A stretch of 64,000 nt of DNA from Pseudomonas thivervalensis (GCF_001269655.1 NZ_LHVE01000018.1:62001-126000); one strand, 5' to 3'. Positions 52,263-60,882 are shown, numbered from the stretch's first letter. The notes: generated from the letters alone by a model not told the origin. Numbers and translations are program-made.

Positions 52263-52624
52263 TGGCTGTCCTCCGGGGCGGCGACGTGACGGCGGGCCAG
52301 GCGCTGCATCAGCACGCCCGTCAGCGCCACGGACAACACCAGGGACAAAGTCAACGCGCCAACGATGGCCCAGAAATCGGCGGCAATCGCCCCGGCATAG
52401 ACCATCACCCCTACCGCAGGCGGCACCAGCAGCAGCGGCAGGTAACGCAGCAGACTGCCAGCGGCCAGGTTCAACGGCTCGCTGACTTCACCGCGCACCA
52501 CCAGGTAACCCAGCAGCAACAGCAGGCCAATGATCGGCCCCGGCAGCACCGGCAAGAACAAATGATTGATCGCAGTGCCCAGCAATTGAAACAGCACCAG
52601 CCAGGTCAGGCCTCGTAGCAACAT
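52259..52624 (-). CDS. lrgA: CidA/LrgA family holin-like protein
   Basis: 121 residues from ATG 52624, preceded by GGAGGGGGAGAGCGG, an excellent ribosome site. Four membrane helices. The family signature is VLPGPIIGLLLLLGYLV followed by GSLLRYLPLLLVPPAVGVMVY. The polar C-terminus is RLARRHVAAPEDSQ. First gene of lrgA-lrgB-LON. Confidence 0.92.
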   Translation of the reverse strand: MLLRGLTWLVLFQLLGTAINHLFLPVLPGPIIGLLLLLGYLVVRGEVSEPLNLAAGSLLRYLPLLLVPPAVGVMVYAGAIAADFWAIVGALTLSLVLSVALTGVLMQRLARRHVAAPEDSQ

Positions 52625-52690
52625 CCGCTCTCTCCCCCTCCACAAACACCTATGAATCCTATCCCCGTAGAAGCTACCTGCAGGAGCCGA

Positions 52691-52798
52691 CTGTAGGAGC
52701 TGTCGAGTGCAACGAGGCTGCGATCTTTCCCCAGCCAATTGAGTCTGAAGCGAAAGATCAAAAGATCAAAAGATCGCAGCCTTCGGCAGCTCCTACAG
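52691..52798. repeat. TGTAGGAGCTG-family palindromic repeat
   Basis: CTGTAGGAGCTGTCGAGTGC pairs with GCAGCTCCTACAG; inside, GGCTGCGATCTTT faces AAAGATCGCAGCC, with a short AAAGATC tandem. It lies in the 342-base gap between the divergent lrgA and MaoC genes. The rest of that gap shows no gene. Confidence 0.85.
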
Positions 52799-52966
52799 GG
52801 AGTAACCAGGCGACACATTTAAACACGCCCGCGCTATGGTTCGGCATTCGTAAAAAGCATGGTCGATGACCTTCCCGGCGCGCCATGTTGATCTACAGTG
52901 GTTCTCCGGGGACGCAAAATCCCCGATTCAGAAAAAGTAAAACAGATGAACCCAAGGAGAGTCTCA

Positions 52967-53422
52967 ATGCCCTACGTCCCCGTTGCAGCGCTCAAAGATT
53001 ATGTCGGCAAGGAACTTGGACGTTCCGAATGGCTCACCATCGACCAGGACCGCATCAACCTGTTCGCCGAAGCCACTGGCGACTTTCAGTTCATCCACGT
53101 CGATCCGGTCAAGGCCGCGCAGACCCCGTTCGGCAGCACCATCGCCCACGGTTTCCTGTCGCTGTCGCTGATGCCCAAGCTGATGGAAGACATCCTGATC
53201 CTGCCCGAGGGCGTGAAGATGGTCGTCAACTACGGGCTGGACAGCGTGCGTTTCATCCAACCGGTGAAGGTCGATTCCAAGGTCCGGCTCAAGGTCGACC
53301 TGGTGGACGCCACCGAGAAAAAACCCGGCCAATGGCTGCTCAAGGCCACCGCCACCCTGGAAATCGAAGGCTCGGAAAAACCGGCCTATATCGCCGAGCC
53401 GCTGTCGCTCTGCTTCGTGTAA
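52967..53422 (+). CDS. MaoC-like dehydratase (R-specific enoyl-CoA hydratase family)
   Basis: 151 residues from ATG 52967, with AAGGAGA at 6 bases. The hot-dog fold hydratase-2 motif is clear in INLFAEATGDFQFIHVDPVKA (Asp and His dyad) followed by GSTIAHGFLSLSLMP. Such proteins hydrate trans-2-enoyl-CoA to R-3-hydroxyacyl-CoA, feeding beta-oxidation side routes or PHA synthesis. The physiological substrate is not indicated by the neighbours. Confidence 0.92.
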   Translation: MPYVPVAALKDYVGKELGRSEWLTIDQDRINLFAEATGDFQFIHVDPVKAAQTPFGSTIAHGFLSLSLMPKLMEDILILPEGVKMVVNYGLDSVRFIQPVKVDSKVRLKVDLVDATEKKPGQWLLKATATLEIEGSEKPAYIAEPLSLCFV

Positions 53423-53524
53423 ACCTGCGCACATGCGAAACCGTCCAGGCAGTTTCGCATCGCTTCTCTATATCCAGGAGCCAAAGCTGCGGCATACTCG
53501 TGGCCTGATGACCTGGATCCCGTT

Positions 53525-55243
53525 ATGCGCTTACTCGTCCCACTGACCCTGACCCTGTTGCTCACCGCCTGTGGCGACGGCGAATCGCCGCTGCCTCCCG
53601 ACGCGCGCCTGCCCGACGGCGGCCGTTATCGCGGCGACCTGGTGGATGGGCTGCTGCAAGGCCAGGGGCGCATCGACTACCCCAACGGCAGCTGGTACGC
53701 CGGGCAGTTCGACAAGGGCCAATGGCACGGCACCGGGGAATGGCATGGCAGCAACGGCGAGGTCTATCGCGGCCAGTTCCACCAGGGTCTGTTCCATGGC
53801 CAGGGCAGCCTGACCACACCCACCAGCAGCTACACCGGCGGCTTCAAGCTGGGGCGCCGGGACGGTGAGGGGACGCTCAAGGAAAACGGCATGACCTACC
53901 GGGGCGAGTTCAAGGCCGACCGCTATTCCGGCCTCGGACGCCTGGAACTCGACGACGGCAGCCAATACCAAGGCCCCTTCGTCAACGGCAAGCCCAACGG
54001 CGAAGGCCAGCGCTTCGACGCCAGCGGCAACCAGTTCACCGGGCACTTTGTCGATGGGCAGTTGCAGGGCAAGGGCACCTTCAACAGCGCCGAGGGCGAT
54101 GTCTACATCGGCGGTTTCCGGAACAACCAGCTCAACGGCCGCGGTCGCTACGAAAATGCCGACGGCGATGTCTGGACCGGCCAGTTCAAGGATGGCGCAC
54201 TGACCGGCCGGGGCGAACTGATCGGCGCCGACGGCAGCCACTACCTCGGTCAATTCAATGATTGGCGCTTTACCGGCGAAGGTCGCCTGAACCTGCCCGA
54301 CGGCAGTTTCTACATCGGCCAGTTCGAGGGCGACAGCTACCACGGGCGCGGCACCCTGGTGCTGACCGATGGCACTGTGCAAAGCGGCACCTGGGCCAAC
54401 GGCCAGCGGGTGCGCGACGCGGACGGCAGGTTGTTGCCGGATGTGCTTGAACGCGGCATCCTCGCCCAGGGTCGCCTGCTGGAAGATGCCCTGGCCAACA
54501 TTCCGGCTTCGACCCCGGCGGTGGAACTGTACAGCCTGACCCTGGGCGGCGACGGCAAGCAAAGCGTGTTCCTGCGCGAATCCGACTATGTCGCCAACAT
54601 GCTCGCCAGCCGTTTCGGCGCGTTCGGGCAGATCCGCCTGGTGAACCACCGCGATCACCTCGGCGACCGGCCCATGGCCAGCCGCGAGAGCCTGCGCCGC
54701 GCCGCCGCGACCCTGGCCGAACGCAGCGGCCCGGAAGACCTGATTTTCATCTACCTGACCAGTCACGGCACCAGCGACCATGAACTGGTGCTCGACCAGC
54801 CACGCATGGAACTGGCCGACCTGCCCGCCGACGAACTGGCCGTGGTCCTGGCACCGCTGAAGAACCGCGACAAGATCGTAGTGATCTCGGCCTGTTATTC
54901 CGGCGGTTTCATCCCGGCGCTCAAGGATGAACGCACCCTGATCATGACCGCTTCACGGGCCGACCGGGTGTCCTTCGGCTGCTCCGAGGAAGCCAACTTC
55001 ACCTACTTCGGCGATGCGCTGTTCGCCCAGGCCTTGAACCAGACCGACGATCTTGAGCAGGCCTTCAAGCGCGCCAAGGCCACCGTGGCCGAACGCGAAC
55101 AGGCGGACAATTTCGAAGCCTCCGAACCGCAGATGTGGGCGCCCAGGACGGTCCTTTCCCACTGGCAACTGCTGCGCAAACAACAAGCACGTAAAGCATT
55201 GCAAAGTGCGGCATTGAACGACGAGGCGACAAAGAGCAACTAA
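53525..55243 (+). CDS. MORN-repeat lipoprotein with C-terminal C13 (caspase-like) peptidase domain
   Basis: 572 residues. Lipobox LLTAC (Cys16) is followed by about twelve MORN repeats of 23 residues (about 30-310; for example GSWYAGQFDKGQWHGTGEW and GSFYIGQFEGDSYHGRGTL). A linker leads to a peptidase C13/legumain-like domain (about 335-545) with the catalytic His414 in YLTSHGTSD and Cys457 in VISACYSGGF. The dyad being intact argues for an active cysteine protease. MORN repeats bind lipids or proteins. An envelope-anchored protease is therefore likely; substrate and trigger are unknown. Stand-alone between MaoC and the reductase gene. Confidence 0.88.
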   Translation: MRLLVPLTLTLLLTACGDGESPLPPDARLPDGGRYRGDLVDGLLQGQGRIDYPNGSWYAGQFDKGQWHGTGEWHGSNGEVYRGQFHQGLFHGQGSLTTPTSSYTGGFKLGRRDGEGTLKENGMTYRGEFKADRYSGLGRLELDDGSQYQGPFVNGKPNGEGQRFDASGNQFTGHFVDGQLQGKGTFNSAEGDVYIGGFRNNQLNGRGRYENADGDVWTGQFKDGALTGRGELIGADGSHYLGQFNDWRFTGEGRLNLPDGSFYIGQFEGDSYHGRGTLVLTDGTVQSGTWANGQRVRDADGRLLPDVLERGILAQGRLLEDALANIPASTPAVELYSLTLGGDGKQSVFLRESDYVANMLASRFGAFGQIRLVNHRDHLGDRPMASRESLRRAAATLAERSGPEDLIFIYLTSHGTSDHELVLDQPRMELADLPADELAVVLAPLKNRDKIVVISACYSGGFIPALKDERTLIMTASRADRVSFGCSEEANFTYFGDALFAQALNQTDDLEQAFKRAKATVAEREQADNFEASEPQMWAPRTVLSHWQLLRKQQARKALQSAALNDEATKSN

Positions 55244-55270
55244 GCTGAACCGTATCAAGGGGGAAACACT

Positions 55271-55912
55271 ATGTACTTGACGCCTCAGCATGTTTTGCTC
55301 GCCGGTGCGACCGGACTGACCGGGGAACACCTACTGGACCGGCTGCTCAACGAGCCGACCATCACCCGGGTATTGGCGCCTTCACGCCGGCCACTGGCCG
55401 AGCATCCACACTTGGAAAACCCGGTTGGGGAGCCGGCCCAAGTTCTGCCTCAACTCAGCGGCCAGGTCGACATCGCCTTTTGCTGCCTCGGCACCACCAT
55501 CAAGAAAGCCGGCTCCGAGCAAGCCTTTCGCGCGGTGGACCTGGACTTGGTGGTGGCGTTTGCCAAGCGCGCCCGGGAACTGGGCGCACGGCACCTGGTG
55601 GTGATCAGTGCGCTGGGGGCCGACCCCAAGTCATCGATCTTCTACAACCGGGTCAAAGGTGAAATGGAGGCGGCGCTCAAGGCCCAGGGCTGGCCGCAAC
55701 TGACCATCTGCCGCCCGTCCCTGCTGCTGGGCGACCGCGTCGAACCGCGCCTGGCCGAACAACTGGCCGGGCCGTTGTCGAAGCTGATCCCTGGCAAATA
55801 CCACGGCATCGAAGCCTGCCAACTGGCCCGAGCCATGTGGCGTCTGGCGCTGGAGGAACAGGACGGGGTGCGGGTGGTGGAGTCGGATGAGTTGCGTAAG
55901 CTTGGCAAATAG
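55271..55912 (+). CDS. NAD(P)-binding Rossmann-fold oxidoreductase (atypical SDR)
   Basis: 213 residues starting MYLTPQHVLLAGATGLTGEHLL, with the dinucleotide motif GATGLTG at 12-18. It has DIAFCCLGTTIKKAGSEQAFRAVDLDLV, then HLVVISALGADPKSSIFYNRVKGEME with an YxxxK pair, and RPSLLLGDR. It resembles the NAD(P)H-binding/HTATIP2-like group of atypical short-chain dehydrogenases. Substrate unknown. It starts 27 bases after the MORN gene and is probably co-transcribed. Confidence 0.87.
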   Translation: MYLTPQHVLLAGATGLTGEHLLDRLLNEPTITRVLAPSRRPLAEHPHLENPVGEPAQVLPQLSGQVDIAFCCLGTTIKKAGSEQAFRAVDLDLVVAFAKRARELGARHLVVISALGADPKSSIFYNRVKGEMEAALKAQGWPQLTICRPSLLLGDRVEPRLAEQLAGPLSKLIPGKYHGIEACQLARAMWRLALEEQDGVRVVESDELRKLGK

Positions 55913-55936
55913 TCATGTGGCGCCTGAGCGGGCGCC

Positions 55937-56100
55937 CTGTAGGAGCTGCCGAAGGCTGCGATCTTTTGATCTTTCGCTTGGAACTCAAGTGGCTGGGGAA
56001 GATCGCAGCCTCGTTCCACTCGACAGCTCCTACACAGCTCCTACACAGCGTCTACACAGACTCCATGCGCAGCCCAGCGGGAGCAAGCTCCCTCGCCACA
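55937..56100. repeat. TGTAGGAGCTG repeat fused to one arm of a GTGGCGAGGGAG REP
   Basis: A complete TGTAGGAGCTG element (55937-56036, with two extra CTCCTACACAG-like copies behind it) runs into a lone right arm of the other family (AGCGGGAGCAAGCTCCCTCG, from about 56076). The matching left arm is missing except perhaps TGTGGCG at 55917. It could be a decayed form of the nested arrangement at 32950. Confidence 0.75.
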
Positions 56101-56116
56101 GGTTCTATGGTGTTCG

Positions 56117-56401
56117 CTACATCCCGCCCGTAGCCTGGAACCCTACCCCTATCGCCGTGAACAACGACAACGGCAACAACAAGGTATCCAACAGCGCACT
56201 CCCCGGCAGGTCCACGCCCGGGTAACTCGGCGCCTCGGCCCCAAAGCGGTCCTTGGCGCAGCAACCACCGTTGAGCGCGTACAGATCCAGCCGCGTGCCC
56301 GCGTACACTACCGGCGCACCCGGCTTGGCGGCGTCGAGGGTGCGGGCGGTGGCGCAGCCGGTCAGTTGCAGGGCCAGCAGCACGATCAGCAGCTTATTCA
56401 T
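56117..56401 (-). CDS. YceK/YidQ family lipoprotein
   Basis: 94 residues from ATG 56401. The signal ends in lipobox LTGC (Cys16). YceK/YidQ (DUF1375) features: TRLDLYALNGGCC, YPGVDLPGSALLDTLLLPLSL, and a hydrophobic C-terminus. Function unknown; an outer-membrane lipoprotein is expected. Its start overlaps the 3' end of ubiX by 8 bases, so it is the last gene of an mpl-ubiX-yceK run. Confidence 0.88.
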   Translation of the reverse strand: MNKLLIVLLALQLTGCATARTLDAAKPGAPVVYAGTRLDLYALNGGCCAKDRFGAEAPSYPGVDLPGSALLDTLLLPLSLFTAIGVGFQATGGM

Positions 56402-57026
56402 CACTGCTCAAATGATGCTCGCCCCAACGCGGCAACATGTCCTGGGGGATGTTCAGCAGATTGAGGATCCGCGCGACCACGAAGTCGATCAGGTCATCGA
56501 TGGTCTGCGGCTGGTGATAGAAACCCGGCGACGCCGGCAGGATGGTCACGCCCAGGTTCGACAGCTTGAGCATGTGCTCCAGGTGAATGCTCGAATACGG
56601 CGCTTCCCGCGGCACCAAAATCAACTGACGGCGCTCCTTGAGCGTAACGTCCGCCGCCCGTTCGATCAGGTTATTGCAGGCCCCGGTGGCAATCGCCGAC
56701 AGCGTCCCGGTGGAGCACGGCACCACCACCATCGCGGCCGGCGCGCCGGAGCCCGAGGCCACCGGCGACATCCAGTCCTCCTTGCCATACACACGAATCT
56801 GCCCCGCCGCCGCACCGGTGTATTCGGTGAGGAAGGCCTGCATCATCTGGGTCTTGGCCGGCAGGGTCACGTCGGTCTCGGTGGCCATCACCAGTTGCGC
56901 GGCCTTGGAGATGAGGAAGTGCACCTCGCGGTCTTCGCGCACCAGGCAATCGAGCAGGCGCAAGCCGTACTGGGCGCCGGACGCACCGGTCATCGCCAGC
57001 GTGATGCGTTCCGGGCCGTTGCTCAT
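56394..57026 (-). CDS. ubiX: flavin prenyltransferase UbiX
   Basis: Makes prenyl-FMN, the cofactor of the decarboxylase UbiD in ubiquinone synthesis. 210 residues from ATG 57026 (MSNGPERITLAMTGASGAQYGLRL). Conserved: TGASGAQYG, VVVPCSTGTLSAIATGACNNLIERAADV, LVPREAPYSSIHLEHMLKLSNLGVTILPASPGFYHQPQTIDDLIDFV. The start overlaps the mpl stop (ATGA). Confidence 0.95.
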   Translation of the reverse strand: MSNGPERITLAMTGASGAQYGLRLLDCLVREDREVHFLISKAAQLVMATETDVTLPAKTQMMQAFLTEYTGAAAGQIRVYGKEDWMSPVASGSGAPAAMVVVPCSTGTLSAIATGACNNLIERAADVTLKERRQLILVPREAPYSSIHLEHMLKLSNLGVTILPASPGFYHQPQTIDDLIDFVVARILNLLNIPQDMLPRWGEHHLSSDE

Positions 57027-58372
57027 TTCAGCGCCTCGGCGAGTTTGCCGTGCAGGCCGCCGAAGCCGCCGTTGCTCATGATCACCACGTGGGTGCCGGG
57101 CTGGGCCTGGCTTTTCACGCGCTCGATGATGCCTTCCAGGGAATCGCTGACAATCGACGGCACCGTGCACAACGCGGCGGTGGCACCGAGGTCCCAGCCG
57201 AGGTTGGCCGGCGCGTACCAGATCACCTGGTCGGCATCGACCACGCTTTCCGGCAGGCCGTCACGGTGGGCGCCGAGCTTCATGGAATTGGAGCGCGGCT
57301 CGATGATCGCCACCAGTGGCGCGTCACCGATGCGCTTGCGCAAACCGTCGAGGGTGGTGGCGATGGCAGTCGGGTGGTGTGCGAAGTCGTCATAAATGGT
57401 GATGCCGTTGACCTCGGCGACTTTCTCCATCCGCCGCTTCACGCTCTTGAACGCGCTCAACGCGGCGATGCCCATGGACGGCACCACGCCGACATGACGG
57501 GCCGCCGCGAGGGTGGCCAAGGCGTTGGCGACGTTGTGCTGGCCGGTCATGTCCCACTCGACCACGCCCTGGGACTGGCCTTCGAACATGACTTCGAACT
57601 GCGAACCGTCATCCTTGAGCAATTTCACCTGCCATTGGCCGCCCGCGCCGGTGGTTTGCACCGGGGTCCAGCAGCCCATTTCGATGACGCGCTGCAACGC
57701 CGGTTCAGTGGTCGGATGGATCACCAGGCCTTCGCTGGGGATGGTGCGCACCAAATGGTGGAACTGCCGCTCGATGGCCGGTAGATCGGGGAAGATGTCG
57801 GCATGATCGAACTCAAGATTGTTGAGGATCGCCGTGCGTGGACGGTAGTGGACAAATTTCGAGCGCTTATCGAAAAACGCGCTGTCGTATTCGTCGGCCT
57901 CGATCACGAAGAACGGCGTACCGCCCAGGCGCGCCGACACCGAGAAATTCTGCGGCACGCCACCGATCAGGAAACCTGGGCTCATGCCGGCGTGCTCCAG
58001 GACCCAGGCGAGCATGCTGCTGGTGGTGGTCTTGCCGTGGGTACCGGCCACGGCCAGGACCCAACGGCCCTGCAACACATGATCGGCCAGCCACTGCGGC
58101 CCGGACACGTACGGCAGGCCTTTGTTGAGCACGTACTCCACCGCCGGGTTGCCACGGGACATGGCGTTGCCGATGACCACCAGGTCCGGCGCCGGGTCCA
58201 GTTGCGCCGGATCATAGCCTTGGGTCAGTTCGATGCCCTGGGCTTCCAGCTGCGTGCTCATCGGCGGGTAGACGTTGGCGTCGGAACCGGTCACATGATG
58301 GCCCAGCTCCTTGGCCAGGACCGCCATCGAACCCATGAAAGTGCCGCAAATACCGAGAATATGGATGTGCAT
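57023..58372 (-). CDS. mpl: UDP-N-acetylmuramate:L-alanyl-gamma-D-glutamyl-meso-diaminopimelate ligase
   Basis: Mur-ligase that re-attaches recycled murein tripeptide to UDP-MurNAc. 449 residues from ATG 58372 (MHIHILGICGTFMGSMAVLA), the family length. Domain 1 has the Gly-rich loop; domain 2 the ATP motif VAGTHGKTTTSSMLAWVLE and VIEADEYDSAFFDKRSKFVHYRP; domain 3 VYDDFAHHPTAI-type IYDDFAHHPTAIATTLDGLR and IEPRSNSMKLG. It complements the lytic transglycosylases and LdcA in this window in peptidoglycan recycling. Confidence 0.95.
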   Translation of the reverse strand: MHIHILGICGTFMGSMAVLAKELGHHVTGSDANVYPPMSTQLEAQGIELTQGYDPAQLDPAPDLVVIGNAMSRGNPAVEYVLNKGLPYVSGPQWLADHVLQGRWVLAVAGTHGKTTTSSMLAWVLEHAGMSPGFLIGGVPQNFSVSARLGGTPFFVIEADEYDSAFFDKRSKFVHYRPRTAILNNLEFDHADIFPDLPAIERQFHHLVRTIPSEGLVIHPTTEPALQRVIEMGCWTPVQTTGAGGQWQVKLLKDDGSQFEVMFEGQSQGVVEWDMTGQHNVANALATLAAARHVGVVPSMGIAALSAFKSVKRRMEKVAEVNGITIYDDFAHHPTAIATTLDGLRKRIGDAPLVAIIEPRSNSMKLGAHRDGLPESVVDADQVIWYAPANLGWDLGATAALCTVPSIVSDSLEGIIERVKSQAQPGTHVVIMSNGGFGGLHGKLAEALK

Positions 58373-58478
58373 AGTCGACCTCGTAAACATGGCCGCAGGT
58401 TAGCGTAGGGAGGGGAAAATCGCACCTTGTGTTTAGCCTTCACACCGCTCCCACAAATGAATGTGCAACCCGGCTGTT

Positions 58479-58589
58479 GTGGCGAGGGAGCTTGCTCCCG
58501 CTCGACTGCGCAGCAGTCGCCTTCGGTTTCAGGGTGGAAAAAAGCTTGGGGCTGCTGCGCAGCCCAGCGGGAGCAAGCTCCCTCGCCAC
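58479..58589. repeat. inverted REP pair, GTGGCGAGGGAG family
   Basis: Both arms as at 20876, lying in the 312-base gap between the mpl start and the eatR stop. The gap also contains the heptamer array described next. Confidence 0.85.
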
Positions 58590-58608
58590 AAAAGCAGCCA
58601 GTTGCCAA

Positions 58609-58670
58609 GCAGTCAGCAGTCAGCAGTCAGCAGTCAGCAGTCAGCAGTCAGCAGTCAGCAGTCAGCAGTC
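58609..58670. repeat. heptamer tandem repeat, almost nine AGTCAGC units
   Basis: AGTCAGC is repeated exactly from 58611 to 58670 with a partial unit in front, ending 14 bases beyond the eatR stop on the minus strand. It is outside any coding region I support. Perfect identity of the units suggests a recently slipped, unstable array. Confidence 0.9.
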
Positions 58671-58684
58671 CAAGTATCAGTGGT

Positions 58685-60592
58685 TCAGCGGGCAATCGCG
58701 TGCTTGCGCAGCTTGCGGTAAAGGGTATTGCGGCTGATCCCCAGTTGTTCCGCCGTGTGGGTCATGTGCCAGCGCTGGCGCTCCAGCGCATCGAGCAATA
58801 CCAGGCGCTCGGCATCCGCCAGAGGCCGCTCCGCCACCGTTTCAACCAGCGCAATCGACGGACGCTGGCGGATCATCGCCGGCAAGTCCTCCAGCCCGAT
58901 CCGCCCGCCATCGCACAGCGCGGCAAGGGTCCGCAGCACATTGCGCAATTGCCGCACGTTGCCCGGCCAGTCAAACCCCAGCAACGCCTGGCGCGCCGGT
59001 TCGTCGATGAACACCGTCTCGACGCCGCTCTCTTCAGCCAACAGGAAATCCAGCAACTGCGACTTGTCACTGCGCTCGCGCAACGCCGGCAACGGGATTT
59101 CCAAACCATTGAGGCGGTAGTACAAATCTTCGCGAAAACTGCCGTCCCGAACCCGGTCGAGCAATTGCCGGTGGGTGGCGCTGATGATGCGCACGTTCAC
59201 CGGCTCCGGTTCGCCGCCGATAGGCACCACCTGGCGATCTTCCAACACCCGCAGCAAACGGGTCTGCAAGGCCAGGGGCATGTCGCCGATTTCATCGAGG
59301 AACAGCGTGCCGCCGTCGGCCTGTTGCAGCTTGCCGCGCATGCCCTCCTTGCGCGCGCCGGTAAAACTGCCGCCGCGATAACCGAACAGCTCGCTCTCGA
59401 TCAGGCTTTCCGGAATGGCCGCGCAGTTGAGGGCGACGAAATGTTTCCCGGCGCGCTGGCTGGCGTGGTGCACAGCCTTGGCAAACGCCTCCTTGCCGGA
59501 GCCGGTTTCCCCATGGATCAACAACGGCACATCGCGCTCGAACACCCGCAGCGCCTTGCGGAAATGCTCCTGCAACGCCGCATCCCCCAGGCAAATGCCC
59601 GGCAGCCGCGCGGGCTCGATGGCCTTGAGCAACGGCGCGACCGGCACCGGCACGCTGCGCGGCTGCCCGCGCAACACGGCGAACAAATGCCGGCCGTCAC
59701 GGGTGCGCAGCGGCCAACTGGCGCTGGCCTGGGCACTGGCACGGCCCAGCAACTCGTCCAGTGAACAGTCGAAAAAGTCCTCGACCCGCTGACCGAGCAG
59801 GCCGCCACGGATATGCCCCAAGAGATTGAGCGCGCTCTGATTGACTGCACAGATCCGCCCTTCGCCGTCGAAGGCCATCAAGCCTTCGCTGAACAGCCCC
59901 ACGGACTCGGCCTGCAAGTGGAAACGCAGCAGCCATTGATTGTCGAAGCAACGCAGGAAATAACAGCTCTCGATCATCTTCGCCGAAAGATTGACCAGGG
60001 CCATGGTGTGGAATTGGCTCTGGCGCGACACGTCCGGCCGGGCCGAAGACACGTCGAGCACCGCCAGCAATTCGCCCTGGGGATCGAAGACCGGGCTGGC
60101 CGAGCAGGTCAGGCCCGTGTGACGGCCGCGAAAGTGTTCTTCCTGGTGGATGGTCAAGGCCTGGCGTTCCACCAGGCAGGTGCCGATGCCGTTGGTGCCT
60201 TCGCAGGCTTCGCTCCAGTCGGCGCCGAGCCAGAGGCCGGCCCGTTCGAAAATCTTCCGCTCGCTGGGGGCGGTGACGCAGTTGAGGATCACGCCCCGGG
60301 CGTCGGTGAGCAGCACCGCGTGGCCGGCGCCGGACAATTGCTGGTGCAGGCTGGTCATTTCATTGCCGGCGATGTGCAACACCTGCTGCAAGCGCTCGCG
60401 GCTCTCCAGCACCCGACCATGCTCGAGCACCGTCGGCGCCAGGTTCTGGGCCGGGTCGAGGTGATAGTCCTCGAGGCAGCGCAGCCAGGAACGGGCAATC
60501 GACGGATCGCTGCCAGGCCCCTGCAAATGGGCCTTGCCCTGGGTGACCGTCAGGACTTGCTGGGCATGGCGACTCAAATGGTTGCTGTGCAT
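58685..60592 (-). CDS. eatR: EatR/AcoR-like sigma-54-dependent activator
   Basis: 635 residues: GAF-type sensor domain (about 60-200; EGTNGIGTCLVERQALTIHQEEHF), a PAS-like region (about 220-310), an AAA+ domain with Walker A GETGSGKE (361-368), Walker B GGTLFLDEIGD, and a C-terminal Fis helix-turn-helix (HTAEQLGISRNTLYRKLRK). The sigma-54-contacting loop reads GSFTGA (Ser409) rather than GAFTGA. In P. aeruginosa the gene at this locus (PA4021, EatR) activates ethanolamine catabolism with RpoN. It is divergent from the aldehyde dehydrogenase gene, whose -24/-12 promoter it should drive. Confidence 0.88.
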   Translation of the reverse strand: MHSNHLSRHAQQVLTVTQGKAHLQGPGSDPSIARSWLRCLEDYHLDPAQNLAPTVLEHGRVLESRERLQQVLHIAGNEMTSLHQQLSGAGHAVLLTDARGVILNCVTAPSERKIFERAGLWLGADWSEACEGTNGIGTCLVERQALTIHQEEHFRGRHTGLTCSASPVFDPQGELLAVLDVSSARPDVSRQSQFHTMALVNLSAKMIESCYFLRCFDNQWLLRFHLQAESVGLFSEGLMAFDGEGRICAVNQSALNLLGHIRGGLLGQRVEDFFDCSLDELLGRASAQASASWPLRTRDGRHLFAVLRGQPRSVPVPVAPLLKAIEPARLPGICLGDAALQEHFRKALRVFERDVPLLIHGETGSGKEAFAKAVHHASQRAGKHFVALNCAAIPESLIESELFGYRGGSFTGARKEGMRGKLQQADGGTLFLDEIGDMPLALQTRLLRVLEDRQVVPIGGEPEPVNVRIISATHRQLLDRVRDGSFREDLYYRLNGLEIPLPALRERSDKSQLLDFLLAEESGVETVFIDEPARQALLGFDWPGNVRQLRNVLRTLAALCDGGRIGLEDLPAMIRQRPSIALVETVAERPLADAERLVLLDALERQRWHMTHTAEQLGISRNTLYRKLRKHAIAR

Positions 60593-60650
60593 TTCTTATT
60601 GTTCTCCCGAAGGTAGCGGCCTTGCTGGGGTAACAGCCATGAACTCGCTC

Positions 60651-60756
60651 TGTAGGAGCTGTCGAGTGCAACGAGGCTGCGATCTTTCCACTGACGGTTG
60701 AGTCACGAGTGAACGATCAAAAGATCGCAGCCTCGTTGCACTCGACAGCTCCTACA
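60651..60756. repeat. TGTAGGAGCTG-family palindromic repeat
   Basis: TGTAGGAGCTGTCGAGTGC faces GCACTCGACAGCTCCTACA exactly, with CGAGGCTGCGATCTT / AAGATCGCAGCCTCG inside. It lies within the 463-base regulatory gap between the divergent eatR and aldehyde dehydrogenase genes, on the eatR side, so it may separate eatR's own promoter from the activator sites. Confidence 0.85.
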
Positions 60757-60850
60757 CAGCGCCTACACAGCGCCTACCCCGCCAGCTTCGCATCGAGGCC
60801 CAGCATCCTCCAGCCCTTCGACCTTTGCAATGCTGGCGCGACCTGCCAGT

Positions 60851-60882
60851 CACAGACTGTCCCGCATCTGGCACAAACTGTC
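60851..60882 (+). promoter_or_regulatory. candidate activator-binding repeats upstream of the -24/-12 promoter
   Basis: CACAGACTGTC at 60851 and CACAAACTGTC at 60872 are direct repeats one mismatch apart, spaced 21 bases (two helical turns), and about 90-120 bases upstream of the -24 element. This is the spacing expected of an enhancer site for an EatR-type activator. The link to EatR is inference. Confidence 0.45.

Noticed and set aside
58609..58670. Regular direct repeats that might suggest a CRISPR array.
   Set aside because: The unit is 7 bases with no spacers, and there are no cas genes; it is a simple tandem repeat.
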